NCBI GenBank assembly: GCA_902523665.1
Contig: CABZAD010000003.1
Location: 1-64,000, forward strand
DNA from: an uncultured Bacteroidota bacterium
GTDB lineage: Bacteria > Bacteroidota > Bacteroidia > Flavobacteriales > Flavobacteriaceae
Reading direction: 5' to 3'
Length of the DNA stretch: 64,000 nt
Shown here: positions 20,606 to 31,729 of the stretch, one piece after another
Position numbering within the stretch: the first letter of the stretch is position 1
Layout: each line of letters opens with the position of its first letter
Program-made: the position numbers and the translations under genes
Notes under the pieces: model-generated
What the model was told of the DNA's origin: nothing
What the model saw: only the letters and a program-made list of their open reading frames with translations
Databases searched by the model: none

Positions 20606-21940
20606 ATGTTTAAAAAAATATTAATTGCTAACAGAGGAGAAATAGCTATGCGTGTCATCAGGACATGCAAAGAAATGGGTATTAAAACTGTAGCTGTATA
20701 TTCTAAAGCTGATGAAGAGAGCTTACATGTCCGCTTTGCCGACGAGGCTGTGTGTATTGGGCCTGCCCCTAGTAACGAATCATATTTAAAACCAGCGAAT
20801 ATAATTGCAGCTGCAGAGATAACAAATGCTGATGCAATTCATCCTGGCTATGGTTTTTTATCAGAGAATAGTAATTTTTCTAAAATATGTGAGGAACATA
20901 AAATAAAATTTATTGGAGCTTCACCTTCAATGATTGAAGCAATGGGAGATAAATCAACTGCTAAGAAAACAATGCTAAAAGCAGGGGTACCAGTTATTCC
21001 TGGTTCAGATGGTCTTGTTCCAACTTTGGAAGATGCTCAAAATATTGCTCTTGAGATAGGCTATCCTGTGATGATAAAAGCATCTGCTGGAGGAGGAGGT
21101 AAAGGTATGAGAATGGCAAATGATCCAAATGATTTGTTGAATGCATGGGAAGTTGCAAGACAAGAGTCTAAATTAGCTTTTGACAATGATGATATGTATT
21201 TAGAAAAATTTATAGAAGACCCAAGACATATTGAAATTCAGATTATGGCTGATTCGAAAGGAAGAGCCTGTCATCTATCAGAAAGAGACTGTTCAATTCA
21301 AAGACGTCACCAGAAATTAATAGAGGAGACTCCTTCACCCTTTATGACTAAAACATTGAGAAAAGCTATGGGTGAAGCTGCTGTAAAAGCAGCTGAATAT
21401 ATAAAATATGAAGGAGCTGGAACTGTTGAGTTTCTTGTCGATAAGCACAAGAATTTTTATTTTATGGAGATGAACACTAGAATTCAAGTAGAACATCCAA
21501 TTACTGAACAAGTAATAGATTATGATTTAATACGAGAGCAAATAAAAGTGGCAGCTGGCGAACTAATAAAGGGTAAGAATTACTTTCCAAAATTATGTTC
21601 AATTGAATGCAGAATTAACGCAGAAGATTCTGTAAATGATTTTATGCCTAACCCAGGAAAGATCCTTAATCTTCATTTTCCTGGTGGACATGGAGTAAGA
21701 ATTGATACCCATGTATATGGTGGATATGTTATACCTCCACATTATGATTCAATGATTGCAAAACTTATCACCACTGCTCAGACAAGAGAGGAGGCTATTA
21801 ATAAAATGAAAAGGGCCTTAGATGAATTTGTTATTGAAGGAGTTAAAACAACTATTCCATTTCATAAAAAAATGATGGAGCATCCAGATTTTATATCAGG
21901 AAATTATACTATTAGATTTATGGATTCAGCAGACGTCTAG
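20606..21940 (+). CDS. accC: Acetyl-CoA carboxylase biotin carboxylase subunit
   Basis: [64 protein letters not shown]. Confidence 0.98.
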   Translation: MFKKILIANRGEIAMRVIRTCKEMGIKTVAVYSKADEESLHVRFADEAVCIGPAPSNESYLKPANIIAAAEITNADAIHPGYGFLSENSNFSKICEEHKIKFIGASPSMIEAMGDKSTAKKTMLKAGVPVIPGSDGLVPTLEDAQNIALEIGYPVMIKASAGGGGKGMRMANDPNDLLNAWEVARQESKLAFDNDDMYLEKFIEDPRHIEIQIMADSKGRACHLSERDCSIQRRHQKLIEETPSPFMTKTLRKAMGEAAVKAAEYIKYEGAGTVEFLVDKHKNFYFMEMNTRIQVEHPITEQVIDYDLIREQIKVAAGELIKGKNYFPKLCSIECRINAEDSVNDFMPNPGKILNLHFPGGHGVRIDTHVYGGYVIPPHYDSMIAKLITTAQTREEAINKMKRALDEFVIEGVKTTIPFHKKMMEHPDFISGNYTIRFMDSADV

Positions 21941-22932
21941 GGCTTTACTATGCCCATCTCAATTAGTTTTTCTGCTATTTGAATTGTATTTGTTGCAGCG
22001 CCTTTCCTAAGGTTATCAGCAACAATCCAGAGGTTTAGCCCACTCTTAATGCTAAAGTCTCTTCTTATTCTCCCAACAAAAACCTCATCCTTATTTGAAG
22101 CGTTGATAGGCATTGGATATAGGTTGTTTTCTGGTTCATCTTCAACTATTAATCCAGGAGAACTTTTTAAAATACTAAACACTTCTTCAAGTCTAAATTC
22201 ATCCTCAAATTCAATATTAACAGACTCACCATGACAAATTTCTATTGGCACTCTGACTGCTGTAGATGTAATTTGAATACTATTATCATTTAGTATTTTT
22301 TTGGTCTCGTTAATTAGCTTATTTTCTTCTTTAGTGTAACCGCCTTCTTCAAATAAATCACAGTGTGGCAAAAGATTTTGATCTATAGCAAATGGGTAAA
22401 CCTTTTCAGAGTTAGAGCCATTCCTTTCAATATACAACTGATCAATTGCTTTCTTACCAGTTCCAGATACAGATTGATATGTGGAAATCACAAGACGTTT
22501 AATTTTGAACTTTTTATGAATAGGAGCTAAGACGACAAGCATTTGCATAGTAGAGCAATTAGGATTGGCAATTATATAATCATCTTTTGTTAAAGTCTCT
22601 GAATTTACCTCGCTAACTATTAGTTTTTTTGTAGAGTCCATCCTCCAAGCAGATGAATTATCAACTACTCTAGTGCCTATATCTGCAAATTTAGGTGCCC
22701 ATTCCTTAGAGGTTGAGCCTCCAGCTGAAAAGAGTGCAATATCAGGTTTTATAGTTAATGCATCAGTTAATGAGACTATATTATATTCTTTACCCTTAAA
22801 TCCAATCTTTTTACCTACAGACTTTTCTGAGGCAACAGGTATTATTTGACTAATTGGAAACTTTCTTTTATCTAAGAGATTGAGTATAACGTTACCAACC
22901 ACTCCAGTTACACCAACAACAGCAATTTTCAT
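21937..22932 (-). CDS. asd: Aspartate-semialdehyde dehydrogenase
   Basis: [30 protein letters not shown] (Cys), [16 protein letters not shown]. Confidence 0.96.
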   Translation of the reverse strand: MKIAVVGVTGVVGNVILNLLDKRKFPISQIIPVASEKSVGKKIGFKGKEYNIVSLTDALTIKPDIALFSAGGSTSKEWAPKFADIGTRVVDNSSAWRMDSTKKLIVSEVNSETLTKDDYIIANPNCSTMQMLVVLAPIHKKFKIKRLVISTYQSVSGTGKKAIDQLYIERNGSNSEKVYPFAIDQNLLPHCDLFEEGGYTKEENKLINETKKILNDNSIQITSTAVRVPIEICHGESVNIEFEDEFRLEEVFSILKSSPGLIVEDEPENNLYPMPINASNKDEVFVGRIRRDFSIKSGLNLWIVADNLRKGAATNTIQIAEKLIEMGIVKP

Positions 22933-22934
22933 GT

Positions 22935-23516
22935 TTATTTATTTTTATTCATTTTTTTGTAAAATACCGAACGGCTCAAAGGTTCATATTTGTCTTTTTC
23001 TCCTATAACAACTATATCTTTTTTGTTGTTTTTTCTATAACTATAATTTGCAATATTTCCTGATTTTTTACAAACAGCATGTACTTTTGTAACATACTCT
23101 GAAATTGCCATAAGATTTGGCATTGGACCAAATGGATTTCCAAGATAGTCCATATCTAAACCAGCAATTATTACTCTAATCCCATTATTTGCAATTTTAT
23201 TACAAACTGGAACTATTAGGTCATCGAAAAACTGAGCTTCATCTATAGCAACGACATCACAATTTTCAATATTTTTTAAAATTTCATTTGAAGATTTCAC
23301 TTCTATACATTCAAGCTTACTATCATCATGTGACTCTATGAAATTTTTACTTCTTGAGTCAACAATTGGTTTAAAAACTTTAATTTTTTGATTAGCAATT
23401 CTTGCTCTCTTGATGCGCCTAATGAGTTCTTCTGTCTTTCCTGAGAACATTGACCCGCATATAACCTCAATCCATCCGAATTGTTCATTGTTATATACTG
23501 GATTTTCTAAAAACAT
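22935..23516 (-). CDS. tdk: Thymidine kinase
   Basis: IEVICGSMFSGKTEELIRRIKRA (P-loop), VVAIDEAQFFDD, IIAGLDMDYLGNPFG. Confidence 0.96.
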   Translation of the reverse strand: MFLENPVYNNEQFGWIEVICGSMFSGKTEELIRRIKRARIANQKIKVFKPIVDSRSKNFIESHDDSKLECIEVKSSNEILKNIENCDVVAIDEAQFFDDLIVPVCNKIANNGIRVIIAGLDMDYLGNPFGPMPNLMAISEYVTKVHAVCKKSGNIANYSYRKNNKKDIVVIGEKDKYEPLSRSVFYKKMNKNK

Positions 23517-23582
23517 TTCGTAATTTAATTTGTAATAAAAACAAATTTATCAAAAAGTAAATCATTATAATAATAAACTAAG

Positions 23583-23900
23583 GTGTTTAAAAAATTAGAA
23601 ATTAAAATTAAAGAACTTGCTTTAAAAATTCATCATTCAAGATTAAATGACTCAAAAAGTATTTATGAAGATTCAAAAAAGCTATATGAATTAATTGTTA
23701 TTCATAAATATCTTACTAATAAAGAAAAAGATAGTGACTGGGAGCTTTATGAGGATAGACTTAAGGAAACACTAAAAGGTCTAAATCTAGAAACAAAAAA
23801 AACAATTATAACTCCTGATAATTCAAGTGAAATTATCCCCTTAATTGATTCTATAAAAGATTTAGTAACAGAAATACCTGAGTCACATGATGACAAATGA
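23583..23900 (+). CDS. Hypothetical protein upstream of rsmI
   Basis: 105 aa ORF with GTG start; overlaps rsmI by 14 bp, same strand. Confidence 0.5.
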   Translation: MFKKLEIKIKELALKIHHSRLNDSKSIYEDSKKLYELIVIHKYLTNKEKDSDWELYEDRLKETLKGLNLETKKTIITPDNSSEIIPLIDSIKDLVTEIPESHDDK

Positions 23901-24573
23901 GATCAAACTTTATGTTGTACCAACACCAATAGGAAATCTCGATGATATTACAATAAGGGCAATCGACAGGCTAAAAAACTCAGATCTAATTTTATCTGAA
24001 GATATAAGACACGCTAAAAAACTACTAAGTCATTACAAAATTTCTACAAAAATTAAAAGTTATCATTTGAATAATGAGCATAAAAAAGTGAAGGAGTATG
24101 TTGAGTTAATGCTTCATGGTAAAACAATTTCTTTAATTACTGATGCTGGAACTCCATGTATATCTGACCCTGGATTTTTATTGGTTAGAGAAGCAATAAA
24201 AAATGGAATTAAGATTACATGTTTACCAGGCCCAACAGCTCTAATACCTGCACTTGTTTTAAGTGGACTTTCTAGCGAAAATTTTATCTTTGAAGGTTTT
24301 TTACCAAAAAAAAAAGGCAGGAAAACAAAACTTAAAGAGATTTCAGATAATACAATTACAACAATTATATATGAATCTCCGTATAGAATTATTAAAACAT
24401 TATCTGACTTATTAGAATTTTTAGGAGCTGATAGAGAAATCTCTGTTAGTAGGGAAATATCAAAAATTTATGAAGAAACGTTCAGGGGTTCTGTTAATGA
24501 TGCTCTAAACTATTTCTCTGATAAAAAAATAAAAGGTGAGTTCGTGATTTGTATTGATAAGAGCAAAGGTTAA
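23887..24573 (+). CDS. rsmI: 16S rRNA (cytidine(1402)-2'-O)-methyltransferase
   Basis: LYVVPTPIGNLDDITIRAI, ITDAGTPCISDPGFLLVR, LPGPTALIPAL. Confidence 0.96.
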   Translation: MMTNEIKLYVVPTPIGNLDDITIRAIDRLKNSDLILSEDIRHAKKLLSHYKISTKIKSYHLNNEHKKVKEYVELMLHGKTISLITDAGTPCISDPGFLLVREAIKNGIKITCLPGPTALIPALVLSGLSSENFIFEGFLPKKKGRKTKLKEISDNTITTIIYESPYRIIKTLSDLLEFLGADREISVSREISKIYEETFRGSVNDALNYFSDKKIKGEFVICIDKSKG

Positions 24574-24587
24574 ATTTAAATTTTCTC

Positions 24588-26261
24588 ATGAAAAATTGGA
24601 TAGAAAGAGAACAGCCAGGAAAAGACAAACTTCAATCTCTTAAAAAAGATTTAAAAATTGATGATTTCATTTGCTCTTTATTACTTCAAAGACAGGTCAA
24701 TTCATTAAAAAAAGCTCAAAAGTTTTTTAGACCTGATATTAATTTACTCCATGATCCATTTCTTATGAAGGATATGAAGAAGGTTGTTGAAAAAATTCAA
24801 AATTCAAAGGAACAAAGGATTATGATTTTGGGAGACTACGATGTTGACGGCACAACATCTACAGCACTGTTATATAAATATTTTAAAAATATGGACTATG
24901 ATCTTTTATACTATATTCCTGATCGATATGATGAAGGATATGGAGTATCGCGTAAAGCTATTGAGTATGCGGAAATAAATAAAGTTTCTTTAATAATAAC
25001 TGTTGACTGTGGTATAAAAGCAATTAATCAAGTTGATTTATCCAATTCTAAGAATATAGACGTGGTAATATGTGACCATCATCTTCCAGGTGAACAAATT
25101 CCAAATGCTTTTGGAATACTAAATCCCAAGCAAGAAAACTGTAATTATCCATTTAAAGAGTTATGTGGTTGTGGTATTGCTTATAAATTAATAACAGCTT
25201 ATAATTCATTAGTAGAGAGTTCAATTGATACATCTATGTTCTTAGATTTTGTAGCTCTTGCAACAATTTCAGACATGATGCCTTTAATTGATGAAAATAG
25301 AATTATGGTATTTCATGGATTAAATGTTCTGAATTCAAAACCACGAATAGGTTTGAGAAATTTTTTGAAGTCAATTAATGGCAAAATTGATGAATCGAAA
25401 ATCTCTTTTAGTATTGGGCCAAGAATTAATGCTGCTGGAAGAATGAAAACAGGAAAAATAATTGTGGATTTATTAATTGAAGAAGATATTAATAGAGCAA
25501 ATACTCTTTCAAATGATGTTGAATATTTAAATCAAAAAAGAAGAAGAATAGAAAAATCTGTTTTTGATGAAGCGTTGACGCAAATTGACAATGAACGATA
25601 TACAAATATTGTTTACGGAGATGAATGGAATCAAGGAGTTCTGGGAATTGTTGCATCAAGATTAATTGAAAGGTCCTATAAGCCAACTATTGTATTAACA
25701 GAATCAAATGATGAAATTTTGACTGGTTCTGTTAGGTCAGTTAAAGATTATAATGTTTATAAATCATTATCTGATTGCCAAGACAACCTTCTCCAATATG
25801 GAGGCCATAAGTATGCAGCTGGATTAAAATTAAAAAAATCAAATTTTGATATTTTTAAAAATCAATTTGAGTCTATTGTTAAAGATAATGTGGGTCGTAC
25901 AATGTTTACTAAATCATTCTATTACGATCTTTTGATTGACTTTTCAATGTTAACTATTGAGAATCTAAAAATTATTCAAAGGATGGCTCCTTTTGGATTA
26001 GGGAATAAACGTCCAGTTTTTAGAACTAACAATTGTTTTATAGATTATAAATTGAAATTTTTAGGAAAAGATCAACAAATTGTCAAATCAATAATTAAAG
26101 ATAAATATGAGACAAAATTATCATTTATATGTTTTGACAAGAAAAGCGATTTAGTTGGTCTTAAATCACCATTTGATATTCTTTACAATGTCAATCTAAA
26201 TAATTTTTCAGGTCAAGATACGGTTGAATTAACTATAAGAGAGTTATATATAAAAAAATAA
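24588..26261 (+). CDS. recJ: Single-stranded-DNA-specific exonuclease
   Basis: ILGDYDVDGTTSTALLY (DHH family), VICDHHLPGE, RINAAGRM, GGHKYAAGL. Confidence 0.96.
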   Translation: MKNWIEREQPGKDKLQSLKKDLKIDDFICSLLLQRQVNSLKKAQKFFRPDINLLHDPFLMKDMKKVVEKIQNSKEQRIMILGDYDVDGTTSTALLYKYFKNMDYDLLYYIPDRYDEGYGVSRKAIEYAEINKVSLIITVDCGIKAINQVDLSNSKNIDVVICDHHLPGEQIPNAFGILNPKQENCNYPFKELCGCGIAYKLITAYNSLVESSIDTSMFLDFVALATISDMMPLIDENRIMVFHGLNVLNSKPRIGLRNFLKSINGKIDESKISFSIGPRINAAGRMKTGKIIVDLLIEEDINRANTLSNDVEYLNQKRRRIEKSVFDEALTQIDNERYTNIVYGDEWNQGVLGIVASRLIERSYKPTIVLTESNDEILTGSVRSVKDYNVYKSLSDCQDNLLQYGGHKYAAGLKLKKSNFDIFKNQFESIVKDNVGRTMFTKSFYYDLLIDFSMLTIENLKIIQRMAPFGLGNKRPVFRTNNCFIDYKLKFLGKDQQIVKSIIKDKYETKLSFICFDKKSDLVGLKSPFDILYNVNLNNFSGQDTVELTIRELYIKK

Positions 26262-26282
26262 ACCCCACCAATGGCAGGGTTT
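26260..26282. terminator. Bidirectional terminator-like hairpin between recJ and the TonB receptor gene
   Basis: AAACCCcaCCaatGGcaGGGTTT-type stem between convergent genes. Confidence 0.55.
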
Positions 26283-26306
26283 AAAAATAAGTATGAAATA
26301 TAATCT

Positions 26307-28841
26307 TTAGAAATTAATATTAAGTCCTAAATTCCATGTTGTCCCTTTTCCAAAGTATACATTGTTTTCAACATTAATACCATTCCAAGTTCTTCCACCA
26401 TCGTTATGGAAATTAGTTTGTGATTGCGATAGATATTCTTCATCAAAAAGATTATTTACATTTAATCTAGCCCTTGCATCATAACCTAACAAATTAAATG
26501 AATAAGTAGCACCTAAGTCCGCAGTTCCCCATGACGGCAATTTGATAGAACCTCTATTATTCGCAGAATTAAATTCGCTATCAAGAGGACCAAACCTACC
26601 ATGAAGATTGTCATAGCTCATCATATCTAAATCAACAGATAGCTTAGATGATACTTTATAATCAAATCCTAAATATAAAACGGTCTGAGCTGCATCTCCA
26701 ATTTTTACTCCATCTAAATAGAGTGTACCAGTTGTTCCAGCAGGCTGGTTATTATCAATGAAGTAGGCATCTCCTTGAAAGTTTTTGGTATATTTCCAAT
26801 CACCAAGTGAAAACATTCCTTTTACTCTGAGTCTACTTGAAGGGTACCATGTCATTTCACCTTCAATACCCTGATGAGTTTGCTCTACACCACTGTAGAT
26901 AATCCTTACTCCTTGATCATCAATCGAAGTGCTTCTCCTTAGTGTTCTGTCTCCCCATACAGTGTGATATGCATTAATAGTACCTTTAAAATTTGACGAT
27001 CTAAAACCATATCCAAGCTCGAATGAAGTAAATGATTCATTAAGAATTTCATCAGCTTCTTCAAAATCATAATCAGCATTAGGGAATACACCATCAAAAG
27101 ATGGAGGTCTCATGATTTGCCCCACATTGAAGAAAAAATTTGAATTATCATTTGCTCTATAATTAGCACCACCTTTAATATATCCTCCATTTACAGTAAC
27201 CACTCTACTTTTAGTGTCCGGTGCAGCAGTATAAAAACCTTCCCATTGATAGTCTTGACTTGATGTCCCAATTTGAAGTACAGCTGAGAATTTATCACTA
27301 CCTGTATATTCCATCAAACCATTAAAACCTGTCCAATTAACATAACCTATATAATATCTTTGAGACCCATTAGGATTATCCATACCTAAATTTTTAAATG
27401 GATTTGCTTCATAAGTGTCAGTAATAACAGTTCCAATTCTATCACCATTTCCTGAAAAATTAAATCCATTTATAGTAGAAATATATCCATCTAGCCCAAA
27501 TAGAGTCTCTGGACCCCTTCTGTGATAAGCTTTGTAAGATCTTAAATCAATTCCAACTTCATATCTAAAATTATCTGAATCTATTTTAATCTTTGAAATT
27601 CCACCTAACCAGTTGTGAGAGTTTGTTGAGAATCTTCTTATAGTTGTGTCAGCTCCCCACTTACTTGGAAGACCATCAATAGTATTATGATAACCTAATT
27701 TCATTCCTGCAAAAGGGCCACTTTCAGGGACATGTGCTCCAGCCATATTTTTTTGTACCGCAACACCCCAATTTATAGTTGTATCAGAATTTCTCCACTC
27801 ACCGTGATCATCAAGATACTCAGCATAAGACTCCCTGTATGGACTAACACCGTAAGATCCTCTACCTCTTAGACCTGTTCCACCACCTCTTCCCGCAGAA
27901 CCATATAGAGATGTTGCCAAAGTAATTCTACTAGAAATTTCCCAGTCCCAGTTGAATGTTGCTAATGGCTTATTGTAGTAATTTCTTAAAATTGAAAATT
28001 CTTCACCTTGATAGTCTCCATACAATGCATTAAATTTTCTGAAATCGTCGCCCTGAATTGGGCCATAATCAAGATAATCTTGAAGTTGTGTTCCATAATA
28101 TGCTTGATGATGCCACTGTCCAGCACCGATTAATGAAAAGTTAAATTCGTGGTCTCCTCCTCTAGGAGTATAACCAACTGAAAAGGCATATGTTGTTCCC
28201 TCTCCTTGCATACCATTTCTCCAACCATCACCTTGCCAAAATCCAAGAAGAAAACTTGAAGACCAACCTAGTTCATTCACTCCAGTATTATGGAATGCAG
28301 TGAACTTTTGATAGCTATTATCACCTATTGACATTTTAATTCCTGAACCTGGGTCTACCTCAGCAGCTCGTGTATTAACTGAAACAGTTCCACCTGCAGA
28401 AGGAACTGCAAGAGATGTTGAACCAAGCCCTCTTTGAATTTGTACACTTGATGTAAGATCAATTAGTCCCATCCAGTTTGACCAATAAACACGACCATTT
28501 TCCATGTCGTTCACTGGTTGACCATTAATTACATAAGCGGTGTTGGTAAAGCCAAAACCTCTCACATACATTTGACCATCACCATAACCACCATTATCCT
28601 GATTTGTATAGACCCCAGGGGTTCTTTTAAGTGTTTCAACAAACTCAAGATTTCCAGCTTTCAGATCAATTTCAGCACCAGAAACTGAACTAAATGCAAT
28701 AGGAGTTATTCTGTCTCTAGCCACATCAACAACTTGAGAAGTCACAGTAACTTCCGTCAAAGCTATAGAATCAAGAACAGACTCCTGAGCTGATATTGTA
28801 AATGTAAAAAGAGAAAATATTATTAAGATTAATTTTTTCAT
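26307..28841 (-). CDS. TonB-dependent receptor
   Basis: Signal peptide, plug domain (VETLKRTPGVYTNQDNGGYGDGQMYVRGFG), C-terminal beta-barrel ending in ...TWNLGLNINF. Confidence 0.93.
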   Translation of the reverse strand: MKKLILIIFSLFTFTISAQESVLDSIALTEVTVTSQVVDVARDRITPIAFSSVSGAEIDLKAGNLEFVETLKRTPGVYTNQDNGGYGDGQMYVRGFGFTNTAYVINGQPVNDMENGRVYWSNWMGLIDLTSSVQIQRGLGSTSLAVPSAGGTVSVNTRAAEVDPGSGIKMSIGDNSYQKFTAFHNTGVNELGWSSSFLLGFWQGDGWRNGMQGEGTTYAFSVGYTPRGGDHEFNFSLIGAGQWHHQAYYGTQLQDYLDYGPIQGDDFRKFNALYGDYQGEEFSILRNYYNKPLATFNWDWEISSRITLATSLYGSAGRGGGTGLRGRGSYGVSPYRESYAEYLDDHGEWRNSDTTINWGVAVQKNMAGAHVPESGPFAGMKLGYHNTIDGLPSKWGADTTIRRFSTNSHNWLGGISKIKIDSDNFRYEVGIDLRSYKAYHRRGPETLFGLDGYISTINGFNFSGNGDRIGTVITDTYEANPFKNLGMDNPNGSQRYYIGYVNWTGFNGLMEYTGSDKFSAVLQIGTSSQDYQWEGFYTAAPDTKSRVVTVNGGYIKGGANYRANDNSNFFFNVGQIMRPPSFDGVFPNADYDFEEADEILNESFTSFELGYGFRSSNFKGTINAYHTVWGDRTLRRSTSIDDQGVRIIYSGVEQTHQGIEGEMTWYPSSRLRVKGMFSLGDWKYTKNFQGDAYFIDNNQPAGTTGTLYLDGVKIGDAAQTVLYLGFDYKVSSKLSVDLDMMSYDNLHGRFGPLDSEFNSANNRGSIKLPSWGTADLGATYSFNLLGYDARARLNVNNLFDEEYLSQSQTNFHNDGGRTWNGINVENNVYFGKGTTWNLGLNINF

Positions 28842-28862
28842 GAATACTTATTTTGTTAATTA

Positions 28863-28870
28863 CAAAAGTA
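28863..28870 (-). promoter_or_regulatory. -7 promoter element of the TonB receptor gene
   Basis: Minus strand TACTTTTG fits TAnnTTTG, about 22 bp upstream of the start codon. Confidence 0.45.
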
Positions 28871-28887
28871 AAATTATTCATGTTTAT

Positions 28888-28901
28888 TTTCGTTAACGAA
28901 A
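28888..28901. promoter_or_regulatory. Perfect 14-bp palindrome TTTCGTTAACGAAA, operator candidate
   Basis: Perfect dyad 17 bp upstream of the -7 element, where the -33 element should lie. Confidence 0.5.
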
Positions 28902-28949
28902 TATCAACACATTATTAAACAATTATCAACTATTGTTTTTGATTTAAAC

Positions 28950-30485
28950 TTAAAGTTGTTTTCTTATTTTTTTTGAGGATTCGTCTAGGCCTTCGTCATG
29001 ACCGAGAAGAATTTGTTTAGCTATTGATTTTCCTAACTCAACGCCCCATTGATCATAGCTATAAATATTTAAAATTGATCCTATTGTAAAAATTTTATTT
29101 TCATACATTGCTATTAATGAACCAAGGTTAAATGGGTCTAGCTTGTTAATAACTATTGAGTTTGATGGTTTGTTGCCATCTATATTTTTATGGATATTCT
29201 TACCTGAGTTTGATTTTCCCATCATCAAGGCATTGGATTGAGCTAAAAAGTTTGAATTTAAAATTTCATGTTGAGCGGAATCGCCATATAATGATTCTTT
29301 AAATGCAATTAAATCACATGGAATAATTTTAGTCCCTTGATGCATTAGTTGAAAAAAAGCATGTTGGGCGTTAGTTCCGGTTGATCCCCATAATATTGAC
29401 CCTGTTTCATAATTTACTTTTCTACCATTTCTATCAATACTTTTACCGTTACTTTCCATACTTGCCTGTTGTAGATAATCAGGAAGCTTGCTCAAGAATT
29501 GACTGTAAGGAAGAATTGCTTCCGTTTCATACTTAAAAAAATTATTATACCAAATACTAATTAAAGCAAGAACTACCGGAATATTTTTTTCAAATGGAGA
29601 ACTCTTAAAATGTATATCCATTTCATTTGCACCTCTTAGAAAATCTTTAAAATTGTCTGAACCTATAACTATTGAAATAATTAGCCCAACAGAACCCCAT
29701 AATGAAAATCTTCCACCAACCCATTCAGGTATTGAAAGAATATTTTCTGAGGAAACACCAAACTTTTTAGGAGCTTCAGTATTATTTGAAATACAAATAA
29801 AATGATCTTTTATATAATCTTCACTTGTATTATCAATAAACCATGCTCTAATTTTATTTGCATTTTCAAGTGTCTCAATAGTAGTAAAGGTTTTTGAAAC
29901 TATTATAAAAATGGTAGTCTCTGGATTGAGTTTTTCTATGAGTTTTGATGTGAAATCAGGATCTATATTTGATATAAAATGTGGCACAATACCTTTATTG
30001 TAATATGACAAGGCTTTTGTAACCATGTCAGGCCCTAGATGGGATCCTCCAATTCCAATATTAACAACATCTGTAATTTTTTTACCAGAATATCCTAATC
30101 TCTTTGCACTATTTATTTCATCTGAAATTTTAATTATCTTGTTTAAAGTAATATTAACCTCATCATTTTCTAATGATCTTAAAGCGGTATGAAGAACTGC
30201 TCTACTCTCAGTTTCATTTATAACAGATCCATTAAAATACTTCTCAATATTATTTTTTAGATTAGTTTCATCACATAGGCTTTTTAAAAGCTTAAATGAA
30301 TTATTACTTAATCTATTTTTTGAAAAGTCAACATAAAAGTTATTCCAGTTGATTGAAAACTTTTCGAGTCTATTATTTTCTCCTGTAAAAAAGTCATTAA
30401 TATGATAATTATTCTCTTTGTCAAATTGCTGAATAAGTTTTTTCCATGAAGATAGTTTCGTAGGATTTATCTTTGATAAAGCCAT
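28950..30485 (-). CDS. pgi: Glucose-6-phosphate isomerase
   Basis: VNIGIGGSHLGPDMV, FIIVSKTFTTIETLENA, WVGGRFSLWGSVGL, GTNAQHAFFQLMHQGT. Confidence 0.97.
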   Translation of the reverse strand: MALSKINPTKLSSWKKLIQQFDKENNYHINDFFTGENNRLEKFSINWNNFYVDFSKNRLSNNSFKLLKSLCDETNLKNNIEKYFNGSVINETESRAVLHTALRSLENDEVNITLNKIIKISDEINSAKRLGYSGKKITDVVNIGIGGSHLGPDMVTKALSYYNKGIVPHFISNIDPDFTSKLIEKLNPETTIFIIVSKTFTTIETLENANKIRAWFIDNTSEDYIKDHFICISNNTEAPKKFGVSSENILSIPEWVGGRFSLWGSVGLIISIVIGSDNFKDFLRGANEMDIHFKSSPFEKNIPVVLALISIWYNNFFKYETEAILPYSQFLSKLPDYLQQASMESNGKSIDRNGRKVNYETGSILWGSTGTNAQHAFFQLMHQGTKIIPCDLIAFKESLYGDSAQHEILNSNFLAQSNALMMGKSNSGKNIHKNIDGNKPSNSIVINKLDPFNLGSLIAMYENKIFTIGSILNIYSYDQWGVELGKSIAKQILLGHDEGLDESSKKIRKQL

Positions 30486-31729
30486 TATATAGAGGTTTTA
30501 TTTTTAATTATTATAGAATCAATTTGTGATTTAATTAAAACAATATCATTAAGATACTTTTGTTTTAAGGACTCACTAATCGGCTTAGCTTCTGGCAACT
30601 TTTGCTTAAATGGATCCACTTCGTATCCATCTTTCCAAAATCTATAACATACATGAGGCCCTGAGGTATATCCAGTAACTCCTACAAAACCTATTACATC
30701 TCCCTGCTCAACAAATTGACCTACTTTAACTTTAGCTTTCTGCATATGGAGGTATTGAGTTGTATATGTGTTGTTATGTTTAACTTTTACATAATTCCCA
30801 TTTGCTCTTGTATAGCTTACTTCTGTCACAGCTCCATTTGCAGTTGATAATATCGGCGTGCCAATTGGTGCTGCAAAGTCGGTACCTCTATGAGGCCTTA
30901 TTCGGTTGTTATACAGTGCGATTCTTCTCCTGAGATTATATCTTGATGAAATTCTACCAAATTTTATGGGGGATTGTAAAAAAGCCCTTCTAAGATTCTT
31001 AGCATCTTGATCAAGATATTCAACAATACCTTTTATAGAATCAGTCTCATACTCGAACGCATACCTTTCAGCTCCTTTATGTAAAAAATAAGCTGCTCTA
31101 ACTTTAGTGATTTCAACAGGTATAGTGTCATCTATGAAGGCTTGTGTGTAGATGACTTTAAATTTGTCACCCTTGTCTAGTCTAAAAAAATCAATTGTCC
31201 AAGCATATATATCAGACAAGTAATAAGTTAATAGTGGGTCTTTATCTTGCCCCTCAAGTGTCAAGTATAATGAGTTTTCAATAATACCTGATGCAGATAA
31301 ATCTTTATATGTTCTTTCCTTTTTAAAAGTTCTTCCATAAATACTATCCTTGAGTTGAATTAAAGAATATCCCTCAATTGTTGGGTGGTAGACAAATGCT
31401 TTTAACCTTGGTACTGAGTCATTTGTGAATATTAGTGTGTAGGGTTTTCCGCGTTGTAGTATTCTAAAGTCAACATCATTTTTAGTCTTTTCTAAAGCTT
31501 TATATATTTCAGGATAGTCAATACCTTGACTTTCAAGTATGTCTCCAAAAGTATCGCCTCTTCCAACATTTTTTTCTTCAAAAATATGTTTTGACTCGTC
31601 ATATCCATATTTATAGATTATTGGATCTTCCTCATCTAAAATAACCGAGGCAATTTCTGAACCACATGAACTAAATAAATTAATTAAAAGAAATAACAAT
31701 GTGAAAAAATAATACTCAATATTCTTCAT
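30485..31729 (-). CDS. M23-family peptidase (LytM/OapA-like)
   Basis: Lipoprotein signal (FSSCGS); RPHRGTDFAAPIGTPILSTANGAV, YLHMQKAKVKVGQ, GPHVCYRFWKDG. Confidence 0.93.
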   Translation of the reverse strand: MKNIEYYFFTLLFLLINLFSSCGSEIASVILDEEDPIIYKYGYDESKHIFEEKNVGRGDTFGDILESQGIDYPEIYKALEKTKNDVDFRILQRGKPYTLIFTNDSVPRLKAFVYHPTIEGYSLIQLKDSIYGRTFKKERTYKDLSASGIIENSLYLTLEGQDKDPLLTYYLSDIYAWTIDFFRLDKGDKFKVIYTQAFIDDTIPVEITKVRAAYFLHKGAERYAFEYETDSIKGIVEYLDQDAKNLRRAFLQSPIKFGRISSRYNLRRRIALYNNRIRPHRGTDFAAPIGTPILSTANGAVTEVSYTRANGNYVKVKHNNTYTTQYLHMQKAKVKVGQFVEQGDVIGFVGVTGYTSGPHVCYRFWKDGYEVDPFKQKLPEAKPISESLKQKYLNDIVLIKSQIDSIIIKNKTSI

